64,000 nt of DNA from Ignavibacteria bacterium (GCA_016716125.1 JADJWZ010000011.1:124001-188000), one strand, 5' to 3'; shown: positions 35,491-43,515, numbered from the stretch's first letter. The notes: generated by a model from the letters alone, not told the origin. Numbers and translations are program-made.

Positions 35491-36890
35491 TGAAGATCGA
35501 AACTGAAAATAAGATCATTAAGAAAATAGGGGAGATAGCGGACAGCAGAAATGTGTCCGCCTATCTGGTAGGCGGTTATGTAAGGGATCTGATAATGGGA
35601 AAGGAAGGTGTTGATATTGACATTATGACGGAAGGCGACGGGATACAGTTCGCGAAGGATGTTTCAAAAGAACTCGGCGCAGAACTTAATTCAGTTTATA
35701 AAAATTTTGAAACCGCGCTGCTGAATTATGAAAATTATAAAATAGAATTTGTATCTGCGAGGAAAGAGAGTTACGACAGGGGTTCGCGGAAGCCGTTAGT
35801 AGAGACTGCTACGCTTGAAGAGGACCTTTCGAGAAGGGATTTTACGATCAATGCGCTGGCGGCGTCAATCAATAAAAATAATTTCGGTGAAGTCATTGAC
35901 AATTTTAACGGACTAAAAGACATTGAAGCCGGAATTATCCGCACGCCGTTAGATCCGTTTAAAACATTTGACGACGATCCTTTGAGAATAATGAGAGCTG
36001 TACGGTTTGCTTCAAAATTTAATTTCAGGATAGAAGAGAATACTTTTAAGGCAATTACTGAAATGCGCGGAAGACTAACTGATGAAGGTGTAGTGTCTCA
36101 GGAAAGGATAACAAATGAGTTCTTGCAGATACTCATGACGGATAAACCTTCTGTCGGACTTGATCTGCTTTACAGATCGGGAGTGATGCAGGAGATTTTT
36201 CCGGAGATCGCGGAACTCGAAGGCGTGGATCAGAGAAATGATTATCATCATAAGAATGTATTTTATCATACATTAAAAGTAGTGGATAATATTTCAACAA
36301 AGACAGACGATCTCTGGCTGAGATTTGCAGCGCTTGTTCACGATATTGCAAAACCAAGGACAAAGAAATTTGTAGAGGGCACGGGATGGACATTTCATTC
36401 GCATGAAGAAGTCGGAGCGAGGATGATGAAGAAAATATTCAGAAAGCTGAAGCTGCCTATGACAAAGCTTGATTATGTGGAAAAGCTTGTGAGAATGCAC
36501 CTGCGGCCGATACCGCTTGCGAAGGACGATGTAACTGATTCGGCAATAAGAAGACTTGCAGCGGAAGCGGGTGAAGAGCTCGAAGATCTGCTGACATTGT
36601 GCCGCGCGGATATTACTTCAAAGAATCCCGATAAGGTAAGTAAGTTTCTTGAAAATTATGACAGAGTGGAAAAGAGGATACTTGAAGTTCAGGAAAAAGA
36701 CGAGCTCAGAAATTTCCAGTCGCCTGTGAGAGGTGATGAGATAATGGAACTCTTCGGATTAGAGCCGGGTAAGGTCATTGGTATATTTAAACACAGGATA
36801 GAAGAGGCGATATTAGAAGGGGAGATACCGAATGAGTATGGAGCTGCAAAGGAATATCTGATGAAGATAAAGGATGAGGTTTTGAATTGA
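35490..36890 (+). CDS. cca: CCA tRNA nucleotidyltransferase with HD domain
   Basis: A 466-aa class II nucleotidyltransferase that adds or repairs the 3'-CCA end of tRNAs. The GG-DxD active site is LVGGYVRDLIMG and VDIDIMTEG (residues 23-48); the RRDFTINA motif B and the FEDDP/FDDDPLRIMRAVRFA motif follow. An HD domain with LVHDIAKPRTK and SHEEVG near residue 277 is fused behind, as in Bacteroidota CCA enzymes. It closes the plus-strand operon that starts with the EamA gene. Confidence 0.94.
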   Translation: MKIETENKIIKKIGEIADSRNVSAYLVGGYVRDLIMGKEGVDIDIMTEGDGIQFAKDVSKELGAELNSVYKNFETALLNYENYKIEFVSARKESYDRGSRKPLVETATLEEDLSRRDFTINALAASINKNNFGEVIDNFNGLKDIEAGIIRTPLDPFKTFDDDPLRIMRAVRFASKFNFRIEENTFKAITEMRGRLTDEGVVSQERITNEFLQILMTDKPSVGLDLLYRSGVMQEIFPEIAELEGVDQRNDYHHKNVFYHTLKVVDNISTKTDDLWLRFAALVHDIAKPRTKKFVEGTGWTFHSHEEVGARMMKKIFRKLKLPMTKLDYVEKLVRMHLRPIPLAKDDVTDSAIRRLAAEAGEELEDLLTLCRADITSKNPDKVSKFLENYDRVEKRILEVQEKDELRNFQSPVRGDEIMELFGLEPGKVIGIFKHRIEEAILEGEIPNEYGAAKEYLMKIKDEVLN

Positions 36891-36919
36891 GCGCAACTCT
36901 GCATGTGAGAGTTCATTTT

Positions 36920-36948
36920 CGCTCCTAATCGGGGAGATTTGGAGCGAG
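36920..36948. repeat. Stem-loop repeat CGCTCC-TAATCGGGGAGATTT-GGAGCG (copy 1)
   Basis: A hairpin (CGCTCC/GGAGCG) 30 bp after the cca stop. A second, diverged copy in the same orientation lies at 37595-37624; the two flank the vapBC module. Confidence 0.65.
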
Positions 36949-36979
36949 GGGAAAAAAGAATTCTGCTGTTAAAGTAGTA

Positions 36980-37323
36980 CTACATAATCTTAAGACCTGT
37001 CTTATCCGCAATCAAATCAAAGTCTTTATCACGATGAATTAAATGAACATCCCCTGCTTTCTCAAATCTCTGTACAAATCTGCCGCTCCGATCGATGATT
37101 CCATTTGGTCAATCATCAATATTTCAAGATTCAGCATACTATGCTTAACTTTTAAATAATCTTCATCCTTGCGAATTCCCTGCAGTACTTCCTGTAAAAT
37201 AAGAGGGCAAATAAATAACGGGTATTCCATTTCCAGATATTCTTTAACCAATTCTGTTTTTGCATTTGTTACTCCTTTAAAAAAATCTATCCAAACAGAT
37301 GTGTCAACCAGAACAGGGGTCAT
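36980..37323 (-). pseudogene. vapC: Truncated VapC PIN-domain toxin
   Basis: The PIN domain starts at the ATG at 37323 (MTPVLVDTSVWIDFFKG), overlapping the vapB stop by one base. The frame ends at 37039 after DLYRDLRKQGMFI, 94 aa. In a second frame the sequence continues as VHLIHRDKDFDLIADKTGLKIM up to a stop at 36980, which is the normal VapC C terminus. The segment between (family pattern TIDCLIA, with an essential Asp) is missing, so an internal deletion of about 15 codons plus a frameshift has removed the third and fourth acidic ligands. The toxin is almost certainly inactive. Confidence 0.8.
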
Positions 37324-37514
37324 TATACTTTTCTCATTTGATTGAGATCGCCTTCCCATTCAATTTTTCCGAAAAGATTTAATATTTTTTTCCTTTCATT
37401 CACCTTTATATACGTTCTTAATGCTATGTCAATGATCTCTTTCTTTGTTTTCTTCTTATTTATTTTCCTGGCTTTTTCCATTAAGGTGTTGTCTATTTCA
37501 ATGTTAGTTCTCAT
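37323..37514 (-). CDS. vapB: VapB family antitoxin
   Basis: A 63-aa antitoxin. The N terminus (RTNIEIDNTLMEKARKINKKK) is the VapB ribbon-helix-helix-type pattern, and ILNLFGKIEWEGDLNQMRK is the toxin-neutralising tail common in this family. It appears intact and overlaps vapC by one base (TAATG). With a truncated toxin it may be a leftover, or it may serve as an immunity source against related VapC toxins. Confidence 0.85.
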   Translation of the reverse strand: MRTNIEIDNTLMEKARKINKKKTKKEIIDIALRTYIKVNERKKILNLFGKIEWEGDLNQMRKV

Positions 37515-37594
37515 TTTTTTATTGTTGATTTATACACAAAATAAAATAAATTATACACATTAACAAATGCATAAACACAGAAAACGATTTATTT

Positions 37595-37624
37595 GCACTC
37601 CTAATCGGGAGATTGAGAGCGAGT
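37595..37624. repeat. Stem-loop repeat (copy 2), upstream of vapB
   Basis: GCACTCCTAATCGGGAGATT followed by GAGAGCGAGTG, a diverged copy of the element at 36920-36948 in direct orientation (shared core CTCCTAATCGGG(G)AGATT). It lies 80 bp upstream of the vapB ATG. Confidence 0.6.
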
Positions 37625-37745
37625 GTATTCTCATTAAAACCGGAAACATTTATTGACAGAACCTACCCTGATCAATCCTTTTGCAAAGGGGGGAGGGGAC
37701 CCGGTGATTATAATTAAAAGATTGCTTTGAGACTTTTACCAAAAG

Positions 37746-39230
37746 CTACTTTGTAAGAATCATCTTTTTCCTTTCGGAAAAATTTCCTGCTTCGATCTGA
37801 TAAAAATAAACACCGCTTGGAATTCCTTTAGCATCAAAGACTACTGTATGCGATCCCCGTGACATAAATTCATTTACCAGTATAGTAATTTCCTTACCGA
37901 GTATATCAAATATTTTCAGTCTTACATTTTCTCCGGAAGGGATGTAGAAACTTATGCTGGTCGACGGATTAAATGGATTCGGATAATTATCATAAAGAAT
38001 ATGATCTTTTAGAACCGTAACGAAATGCAGTTCTATTCCTGTAACGGTCAGAGTCCCTTCCTTAATGAAAATATCCGAGACGACATTTCCGTTACGTGAA
38101 GCTGTTGCTTCAAAATGGACCGCTATATCGCCGGAGCCCATAGCAGCAACTGATGAATTTCCCCTTCCGATATAAGCCGAAGTGCTGTCTTCAAAAACAA
38201 GGATCGGATCGCTGAAGACTCCGTTTTTGCCATGAACAAGAAAAGTTCCTCTCGGAAATGAAGAGTTACTGTTCTGATAGGTAACATATAATCTGCCGGT
38301 TTCATCAGTATCAATAGCTCTGTAAAATGAAGGATTACCCACTGAAGGCGTAATAGCAACCGGAGCAGTAAAGACGCCTCCCGGTGTTCTGCTTAAGGTA
38401 TATAATCTGTTGTCTGAAGATTTGCGGAAAATGACATGAACAGTGCTGTTATTATCAATCGTCATATCGGGATAGGAAATATTATCAGCTACACCGGTCG
38501 GGATCTCGGTAAGTGTTCCTGATTCATTGTTGAAATATTTTAACAATCCCGATCCAAAGCTTGCATTTGTAGTATAGGCAATATGAATTTTCCCAAGATC
38601 ATCGGCTGCAATTTCTATATCATTCTCACTTCCTGCTTCAGCCGGACCGAGAGTAATTTCAGGACCGAGAATTCCGGAAATGTAATTGTATTTTTTGTAA
38701 TAGGCATTATCCTGTCCTGTAACAAATGTGAAATAAACAAAATGAACGCTGCTGTCATTTTTACCGACAGCCATATAAGGCGTTGCTTTATTGATGCCGC
38801 CTGTTGTGATCCATACGGAATCACCGAATCCTGTACCTGCATTTATGTTATTGGTATAGATCAGCTGAAATAAATTTCCTGCATCACGTCTTTCCCAACC
38901 TAAATGGATGTTCTCATTCTGATCAAATCCGAAAGTAATATAATTATCATCAACGGTATTGTCAGTAACCCTGAAAGGTGTCATTACACCGGAAACATTG
39001 TTCCAGTAAAAGACTTCGCGCGTGGCGCTGTTCGTGCCGAGCTGCCTTGAATTCACCATGTGGATCCTGCCGGCGCTGTCGTATCTTATGTAGGCTCTGT
39101 AGTTGTAAAATTCGTCGGATACTACAGTATCGATGGGGAAGTTCAGATAGCTTTGAGCAGAAATAAATCCCGGGTGTGAGATCATTATTAAGAGAATAAT
39201 GTAAACGGATACAAAATATTTCCTGATCAT
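37746..39230 (-). CDS. T9SS-exported beta-propeller protein
   Basis: A 494-aa protein from the ATG at 39230 (frame open to 39344, but the signal peptide MIRKYFVSVYIILLIMIS fixes the start; cleavage near ISAQS). The body has repeated blade-like segments (GFDQNENIHLGWERRD, ADDLGKIHIAYTTN, DNNSTVHVIFRKS, DTDETGRLYVTYQNS), suggesting a sialidase/BNR-like propeller. The last 85 residues are a type IX secretion sorting domain: YPNPFNPSTSISFYIPSG, VRLKIFDILGKEI, GVYFYQIEAG and KKMILTK. It should be released or anchored at the cell surface. Ligand unknown. Confidence 0.88.
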   Translation of the reverse strand: MIRKYFVSVYIILLIMISHPGFISAQSYLNFPIDTVVSDEFYNYRAYIRYDSAGRIHMVNSRQLGTNSATREVFYWNNVSGVMTPFRVTDNTVDDNYITFGFDQNENIHLGWERRDAGNLFQLIYTNNINAGTGFGDSVWITTGGINKATPYMAVGKNDSSVHFVYFTFVTGQDNAYYKKYNYISGILGPEITLGPAEAGSENDIEIAADDLGKIHIAYTTNASFGSGLLKYFNNESGTLTEIPTGVADNISYPDMTIDNNSTVHVIFRKSSDNRLYTLSRTPGGVFTAPVAITPSVGNPSFYRAIDTDETGRLYVTYQNSNSSFPRGTFLVHGKNGVFSDPILVFEDSTSAYIGRGNSSVAAMGSGDIAVHFEATASRNGNVVSDIFIKEGTLTVTGIELHFVTVLKDHILYDNYPNPFNPSTSISFYIPSGENVRLKIFDILGKEITILVNEFMSRGSHTVVFDAKGIPSGVYFYQIEAGNFSERKKMILTK

Positions 39231-39334
39231 CGTATTGTTTTTTATTTTTTTTAAAATATGAGATATGAAATTTATTAAAAAGTTATTTGCACTTGCAATT
39301 AATTTTGGTTTGAAACGGAGTTTCATTTTCAATT

Positions 39335-39503
39335 GCGTTCCCAAACGGAGTCTGGGAACGCGCGGTTTGAGAACGCGCGGTAAAGAGAACGCGCGATAAA
39401 GAGAACGAGCGATAAAGAGAACGAGCGATAAAGAGAACGAGCGGTAAAGAGAACGAGCGATAAAGAGAACGAGCGGTAATGAACGGAGTTTGGGAACGAG
39501 CGG
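39335..39503. repeat. Palindromic repeat plus seven 16-bp tandem units
   Basis: A palindrome-like element at 39335-39362 (GCGTTCCCAAACGGAGTC...GGGAACGCG) runs into seven tandem 16-bp units at 39369-39480, consensus GAGAACGAGCGATAAA with A/G and C/A variants, and ends in another partial element (AACGGAGTTTGGGAACGAG). The unit resembles the 3' end of the palindrome plus TAAA, so the array probably arose by amplification of that end. It has no coding frame I would accept. Confidence 0.9.
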
Positions 39504-39581
39504 TAGTAGTAAGATGGATGGAAAATTAATGTTGCTGGATTTTTAAAACGTGCCGGTTAAATCATTTGATGAGATAAATTT

Positions 39582-39998
39582 CTATTTGGAAATACTATCG
39601 ATCTTATCCTTAATGATCTCAAGACTTTTTATGTCAAATGATCTGGAGCGGAGGTTATTAGAACTGAATTCACCCGGATCTAATGTGAATGCAAAACTGC
39701 CGAAGTTTTTTATTACATCTTCAGGTTTGAATAATTTTAACTCATTTTCTTTTTCTTTAATCAGGGAAGCGAAAAACATTTTGTTTTCTTCGACGGCATC
39801 CTTTCCTTTGGTAATGAATTTATTTAATTCCTTTTTAGGATTTTCAATGACAGGGGATGTAATGCTGTCGATTTTATCTTTTGTTTTTTGATCTATGGCG
39901 AATGGGTTTTTTGATTCTTTTTCTTTTGAATCAACCGGCTCGTTTGAATTTTTTTCTTTAGCAGTCTCTTTACCTTTTGTTAACTCATTTTCTGTCAT
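39582..39998 (-). CDS. Hypothetical charged protein, 138 aa
   Basis: A 138-aa, very K/E-rich protein (TENELTKGKETAKEKNSNEP at the start) with a probable coiled coil and a C-terminal helix. No signal peptide or membrane helix. Not recognised. It is the third gene behind the broken ECF sigma factor and the small membrane protein, 30 bp downstream, so it is likely part of that regulatory operon. Confidence 0.62.
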   Translation of the reverse strand: MTENELTKGKETAKEKNSNEPVDSKEKESKNPFAIDQKTKDKIDSITSPVIENPKKELNKFITKGKDAVEENKMFFASLIKEKENELKLFKPEDVIKNFGSFAFTLDPGEFSSNNLRSRSFDIKSLEIIKDKIDSISK

Positions 39999-40028
39999 TA
40001 AATTATCTTTATTATTCCCTTTAAAAAA

Positions 40029-40289
40029 TTAAGTAAATAAAAAGACAAATAATATTACTCCAAATGCAGGTATGAGATATTTTGGGGAAAATAGGTCTGA
40101 GATATAATCTGTAAGACCTTTTTTCTTTACTGAAGGAGATTCAGATATTTTCTGATCTGCAGGATTCTTTTCTTCTTTGATAACTTCATCAAGTTTCAAA
40201 TGCAGATTATCCATAAAGGAATCCGAAGTTTTTACTTTCGGAAAATTCTTAACGTCTTCTAATATGTCGTATTTTTTCCTGTCTTTCAC
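40029..40289 (-). CDS. Small membrane protein, putative anti-sigma factor
   Basis: An 86-aa protein with a soluble N-terminal part (ILEDVKNFPKVKTSDSFMDNLHLKLDE) and one C-terminal membrane helix (YLIPAFGVILFVFLF). The pattern of a short N-terminal helical region with (L/V)P(K/R)(V/T) followed by a single anchor resembles the short anti-sigma factors that follow ECF sigma genes in this phylum; there is no zinc-binding motif. It lies 10 bp after the sigma gene. Function inferred from context. Confidence 0.6.
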   Translation of the reverse strand: MKDRKKYDILEDVKNFPKVKTSDSFMDNLHLKLDEVIKEEKNPADQKISESPSVKKKGLTDYISDLFSPKYLIPAFGVILFVFLFT

Positions 40290-40298
40290 TGTAGTGTA

Positions 40299-40895
40299 TT
40301 AAATCTGCTCTATATATAATTTTACAAATATATTTTTCATATGTTCCCTTCCCCTGTTAATACGGGATTTAACAGTGCCTTCAGGGATGTTTAGTAATTC
40401 TGCTATTTTTTCGTATTCAAACTCCTCTTTATATCTCAATAGAATAACTTCTTTGAAAATATCATCAAGCTGATCAAACGATTTTTCCACACAATCTATT
40501 CTCCTCAGATAATCATCATCGGATTCGTTCTCATCCGGTTCATAAATATATTCATCTGTCTGAAGATCCGCTTCACTTACATTCTCAATATCTATAGAAT
40601 TATAATTCTTATCTTTATTATATTTATTTCTTACTGTATTAATTACGATCGTATAAAACCAGGTGGAAAACTTCGCTACATCCTTATATTTATCTTTATA
40701 TCAGTAAAGTTTAATAAATGAATCCTGCGTAAGATCTTCGGCATCGGAAATGTTATTTGTATATTTGTAAACAAAATTAATGATCCTTTCTTTATATCGA
40801 AACACAAGTTCATCAAAAATTTTGACATCACCATTTTTCTGATATAACAGCATCAGTTCTTCATCTGTATATTCCCTGTAATTTAATAAATTCAA
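40299..40895 (-). pseudogene. ECF-type sigma-70 factor interrupted by an in-frame TGA
   Basis: One 199-codon frame from ATG 40895 to the stop at 40299 with a TGA at 40701-40703 (codon 65). Before it is region 2 (ELMLLYQKNGDVKIFDELVF ... ISDAEDLTQDSFIKLY), and after it the expected continuation YKDKYKDVAKFSTWFYTIVINTVRN, an acidic linker, then region 4 (FKEVILLRYKEEFEYEKIAE, GTVKSRINRGREHMK). Only region 4 could restart, at a GTG or ATG near 40490. A single substitution explains the lesion. TGA is used as a normal stop elsewhere, for example in rlmB, so recoding is not supported. Confidence 0.85.
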
Positions 40896-41460
40896 TCAGG
40901 TGGAATTTATATGTTTAATAAAGACAAATTAATTTATGAATTATCTTTAATTTATTCCACGTCAAATATTAGTTTCTTAGTAAACTAAACTTACAAGACC
41001 TGCCCCAAACCTCTTCAAATGTAAAGGGCTTATCTCATTCTGCAAAGAAGGCTAACATGTAAGAATAAGTACAAAATATTACGATACCAGACAAAATTTA
41101 TACAATCCAGTGACTTTGGGGAACGTATGAAAAATCGACCTGTATAATATTCTAAAAGGACGAACTAACGTAGCAAAAAAACAAAAGACTCTGAAATTGA
41201 AACAAAGACTGCTGAAAATAAAATGAAGACATGAAAATGAATAGAAATTAAGATAAGAGTTTATAAGAAAGATATAATATGCGGAAAAAAGAATTCTGAT
41301 TTTCAGACAAAGAAAAGTAAATTGTGAAAAGACAATCCGGATATCAGATTGATAAGATAAATAAATGAAACAAAGTAATAATGGTCATAAAAAGATCAGT
41401 CCGGTAATAAAAAGAAGAACTTTAGTTATAAAATGATAAAGAATGAAAATTAAGAGTAGT
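40896..41460. other. Intergenic region, AT-rich, no feature
   Basis: Upstream of the sigma gene and before the 21-bp array. I found no gene or RNA motif. From about 41160 the top strand becomes strongly purine-rich, which leads into the tandem array. Confidence 0.5.
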
Positions 41461-41489
41461 CTATAAAATATCAAAAGACAGAAAATGAA

Positions 41490-41876
41490 GATCAAACAAA
41501 GAAGTGTAAATGTGAAACAAAGAAGAGTAAATGTGAAACAAAGAAATGAAAATGTGAAACAAAGAGATGTAAATGTGAAACAATTTTCAGTGAAAGTCAA
41601 ACAATGAAGAGTGAAAGTCAAACAATGAAGAGTGAAAGTCAAACAATGAAGAGTAAAAGTCAAACAATGAAGAGTGAAAGTCAAACAATGAAGAGTGAAA
41701 GTCAAACAATGAAGAGTGAAAGTCAAACAATGAAGAGTGAAAGTCAAACAATGAAGAGTGAAAGTCAAACAATGAAGAGTGAAAGTCAACAATGAAGAGT
41801 GAAAGTCAAACAATGAAGAGTGAAAATCAAACAATGAAGAGTGAAAGTCAAACAATGAAGAGTGAAAGTCAAACAA
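41490..41876. repeat. 21-bp minisatellite, about 14 regular plus 4-5 diverged units
   Basis: Fourteen units with consensus GTCAAACAATGAAGAGTGAAA start at 41596, 41617, 41638, 41659, 41680, 41701, 41722, 41743, 41764, 41785, 41805, 41826, 41847 and 41868; the unit at 41785 has lost one A (20 bp). Before them, from about 41490, 4-5 diverged units read GTGAAACAAAGAAGAGTAAAT or similar. Most substitutions are single-base. A 21-bp unit is seven codons, so frames stay open on both strands (MKSESQT heptads on plus), but the 1-bp deletion breaks them, and no start signals or compositional bias support coding. Confidence 0.93.
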
Positions 41877-41988
41877 AAAGTTGTGAAACAGAAATGTTCT
41901 ATGAAAAGTGAAAAAAATTTCAGTAAATAATTAAAATTAAAAAAATAAGTATAAAATTTTACAAAATTGCGGGATGTTTCAGTAAGCC

Positions 41989-42004
41989 CCGCTTCCGGAA
42001 GCGG
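41989..42004. repeat. 16-bp perfect palindrome CCGCTTCCGGAAGCGG
   Basis: A perfect palindrome between the minisatellite and the truncated small gene. It could be a hairpin, part of a dispersed repeat or a protein-binding site; nothing in the context decides between these. Confidence 0.5.
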
Positions 42005-42123
42005 AAAATTCAGGGGAGAAAATGCACCTGACCGGCAGATGAAGTCAAAGCGCAATAAAAACGAAACAACTTAAAAATAAAAATAAAAAATGCCGTTATA
42101 GCGGCGAAAGGAAAATTAATAAA

Positions 42124-42255
42124 ATGATAAAATATCAAAAAAACAAGTACTCCATGTTTGTAGGAGTCAGGGCGTATCTGGAAGATCACAGCGCCGGATA
42201 TGAAGACAATAATGCTTCAAGTGGAAATGGAATTTCTAAATTCTTATATTTGTAA
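42124..42255 (+). pseudogene. Small gene truncated by an insertion element
   Basis: From an ATG with an AAAGGA ribosome binding site: MIKYQKNKYSMFVGVRAYLE, then DHSAGYEDNNASSGNG and a short nonsense tail of 43 codons in all. From codon 29 on the sequence lies inside the left terminal inverted repeat of the IS remnant, so the natural C terminus has been lost. The opening resembles hypothetical helical proteins of this phylum, but I cannot name a family. Confidence 0.5.
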
Positions 42256-42335
42256 ATTTAACGATAGGAAATTCTAAAGAGCATGATTGCAAGAGAAAAT
42301 AGGTTTAAATCGAGAAATACAGATGGATCTTCTTA

Positions 42336-42372
42336 AATCAAATTTTGAAAATTCCATTTGCAAAATTTGATT
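42336..42372. terminator. Hairpin inside the IS remnant
   Basis: AATCAAATTTT (42336-42346) and AAAATTTGATT (42362-42372) form a perfect 11-bp stem; GATCT/AGATC extends it outside with small bulges. It lies just past the stop of the internal minus-strand frame and could terminate its transcript. Confidence 0.4.
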
Positions 42373-42380
42373 TTGGTAGA

Positions 42381-42630
42381 TCATACTGCTTTTCTGGTTT
42401 GAATTCTGTTTTCTTTTGCCTGTCTTAATTTGCTTTCTCTTACTTCAAGTTTCTCTTTGAAAGTCCCATCCAGAAAATTTTTTGGTGTTAAATAATATAA
42501 CGAACTGAGTATGCTTTTTGATTTATGAACTTTGTTTCTTACAGCGGAACGGCTGATGCATATTCTTCTCAGGAAGAACTCTGAGATCAATGATTTTTTG
42601 CTCAGTTGTATATGGTTTTTTTTCCTGCAT
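42381..42630 (-). pseudogene. Frameshifted frame inside the IS remnant (possible transposase N terminus)
   Basis: An ATG at 42630 with AAAGGAAA upstream gives MQEKKPYTTEQKIIDLRVLP but stops after about 34 codons. One base off, the frame KSLISEFFLRRICISRSAVR followed by NKVHKSKS and FKEKLEVRESKLRQAKENRI runs to a stop at 42381. The second part looks like a helix-turn-helix followed by a charged helix. Joining the two needs one frameshift near 42595. I infer a decayed transposase-associated protein; no catalytic motif remains. Confidence 0.4.
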
Positions 42631-42698
42631 TTTGGAATTTCCTTTTGTTAAATTTGCAAAGATAGTGATTTAGAAATTCTGTTTCGTTTGAAGCATTA

Positions 42699-42936
42699 CA
42701 TTACGTAATGAATGGATCCCCGACAGAAGCACATAGTGATGGCAAAATGGCGGAGCACCCGGTAATGATAATTGGTGGTGAGTTCAGGGGATTACGTCGT
42801 TGCTGGTAATAGTTAGCGAAGTGATCGAGACCAGCAATAATAAGGAACCTGACTCAGGCAGAAATCATTTATCAGAGAACTAAAATACAACTTAAGATTA
42901 TCATAGTATAATTTTATAAGAAAATTAAATAAGATA
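42699..42936. other. Intergenic region with one short inverted repeat
   Basis: No gene. TTGCTGGT at 42800-42807 and ACCAGCAA at 42830-42837 form a stem around AGCGAAGTGATCGAG-like sequence, a form common to dispersed repeats. ATTACGTAAT at the IS boundary is a short palindrome. Confidence 0.4.
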
Positions 42937-43515
42937 ATGAGTAAAATATTACAATTTAAAATATCATTAAAAGGAAGCAGACCTTTAATATGGCGGAGAT
43001 TTCAGGCTGATGACATCTTAAAGTTTTATGATCTTCATTTAATAATTCAAACCTTAATGGGCTGGGAAAACATTCATCTTTATCAATTCGTCTATAAAAA
43101 GTACAGCTATATAGGCAATCCTGAATTACTTGAAGATGACGAAACAATTGATGATAAAAAAATAAAACTATCAGATATTTTTGATAAACCTAAAACAAGT
43201 GTGTCATATGAATATGATTTTGGAGACGACTGGCAGCATAAAGTGCAGCTCGAAAAAATTCTTGAAAAAGATCCAAAGCAATATTATCCGGTTTGTATAA
43301 AAGGCGCATTCAATTGTCCGCCGGAAGATTGCGGAGGAATCGAAGGCTTTTATGAATTACTTGAGATAGTACAGGACAGGAATAATCCTGATTATGAAGA
43401 TTCAAGAGAATGGCTTGGTGAATATTATGATCCGGAATATTTTAATCTTGATCTAATAAATGAATCTTTACAGAGTTATAAAGATACAGATCCGGGATTA
43501 ATTAAAATCAGTTAA
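42937..43515 (+). CDS. Plasmid pRiA4b ORF-3 family protein
   Basis: A 192-aa protein matching the pRiA4b ORF-3/IS1096 passenger family: ILQFKISLKGSRPLIWRRFQ at the start, LHLIIQTLMGWENIHLYQF, YEYDFGDDWQHKVQLEKIL, CIKGAFNCPPEDCGGIEGFY and WLGEYYDPEYF. The family occurs on plasmids and next to mobile elements; its function is unknown. It lies 240 bp from the IS remnant, which fits a mobile origin. No obvious partner gene. Confidence 0.9.
   Translation: MSKILQFKISLKGSRPLIWRRFQADDILKFYDLHLIIQTLMGWENIHLYQFVYKKYSYIGNPELLEDDETIDDKKIKLSDIFDKPKTSVSYEYDFGDDWQHKVQLEKILEKDPKQYYPVCIKGAFNCPPEDCGGIEGFYELLEIVQDRNNPDYEDSREWLGEYYDPEYFNLDLINESLQSYKDTDPGLIKIS

Larger units (their letters stand above)
42210..42698. 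mobile_element. Degenerate IS or MITE-like element with ~52-bp imperfect terminal inverted repeats
   Basis: The left end (42211-42262) and the reverse complement of the right end (42647-42697) align over about 51 positions with one indel and roughly 11-12 mismatches; the shared core runs AATGCTTCAA, then GAATTTCTAAAT, then TTTG(T/C)AAATTTAAC. The interior (about 385 bp) carries a broken minus-strand frame, and a 22-bp imperfect hairpin at 42328-42382. No target-site duplication was recognised. It is inserted in the small gene at 42124. The IS family is not identified. Confidence 0.7.

Noticed and set aside
40299..40895. Recoding of TGA as a sense codon (alternative genetic code or selenocysteine)
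   Set aside because: TGA ends other genes here, such as rlmB and the IMPDH-like gene, and TAA also interrupts mutS2. No SECIS-like hairpin was recognised after the TGA.
41604..41795. Plus-strand MKSESQT heptad frame over the same array
   Set aside because: Same reason: a by-product of the tandem unit, no upstream signals, ends at the deletion.
41385..41876. Long open frame on the minus strand over the 21-bp array, with repeated FDFHSS or LTFTLHC units
   Set aside because: It exists only because a 21-bp unit without stop codons is repeated. A 1-bp deletion in one unit splits the repeat over two frames, and there is no ribosome binding site or signal of coding outside the array.
41490..41880. 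CRISPR array
   Set aside because: Units are contiguous 21-mers with no unique spacers, and no cas genes are present.
42937..43515. Considered as a defence or toxin gene because of its mobile neighbourhood
   Set aside because: It matches the pRiA4b ORF-3 family over its full length, and no partner gene or known defence domain is nearby.
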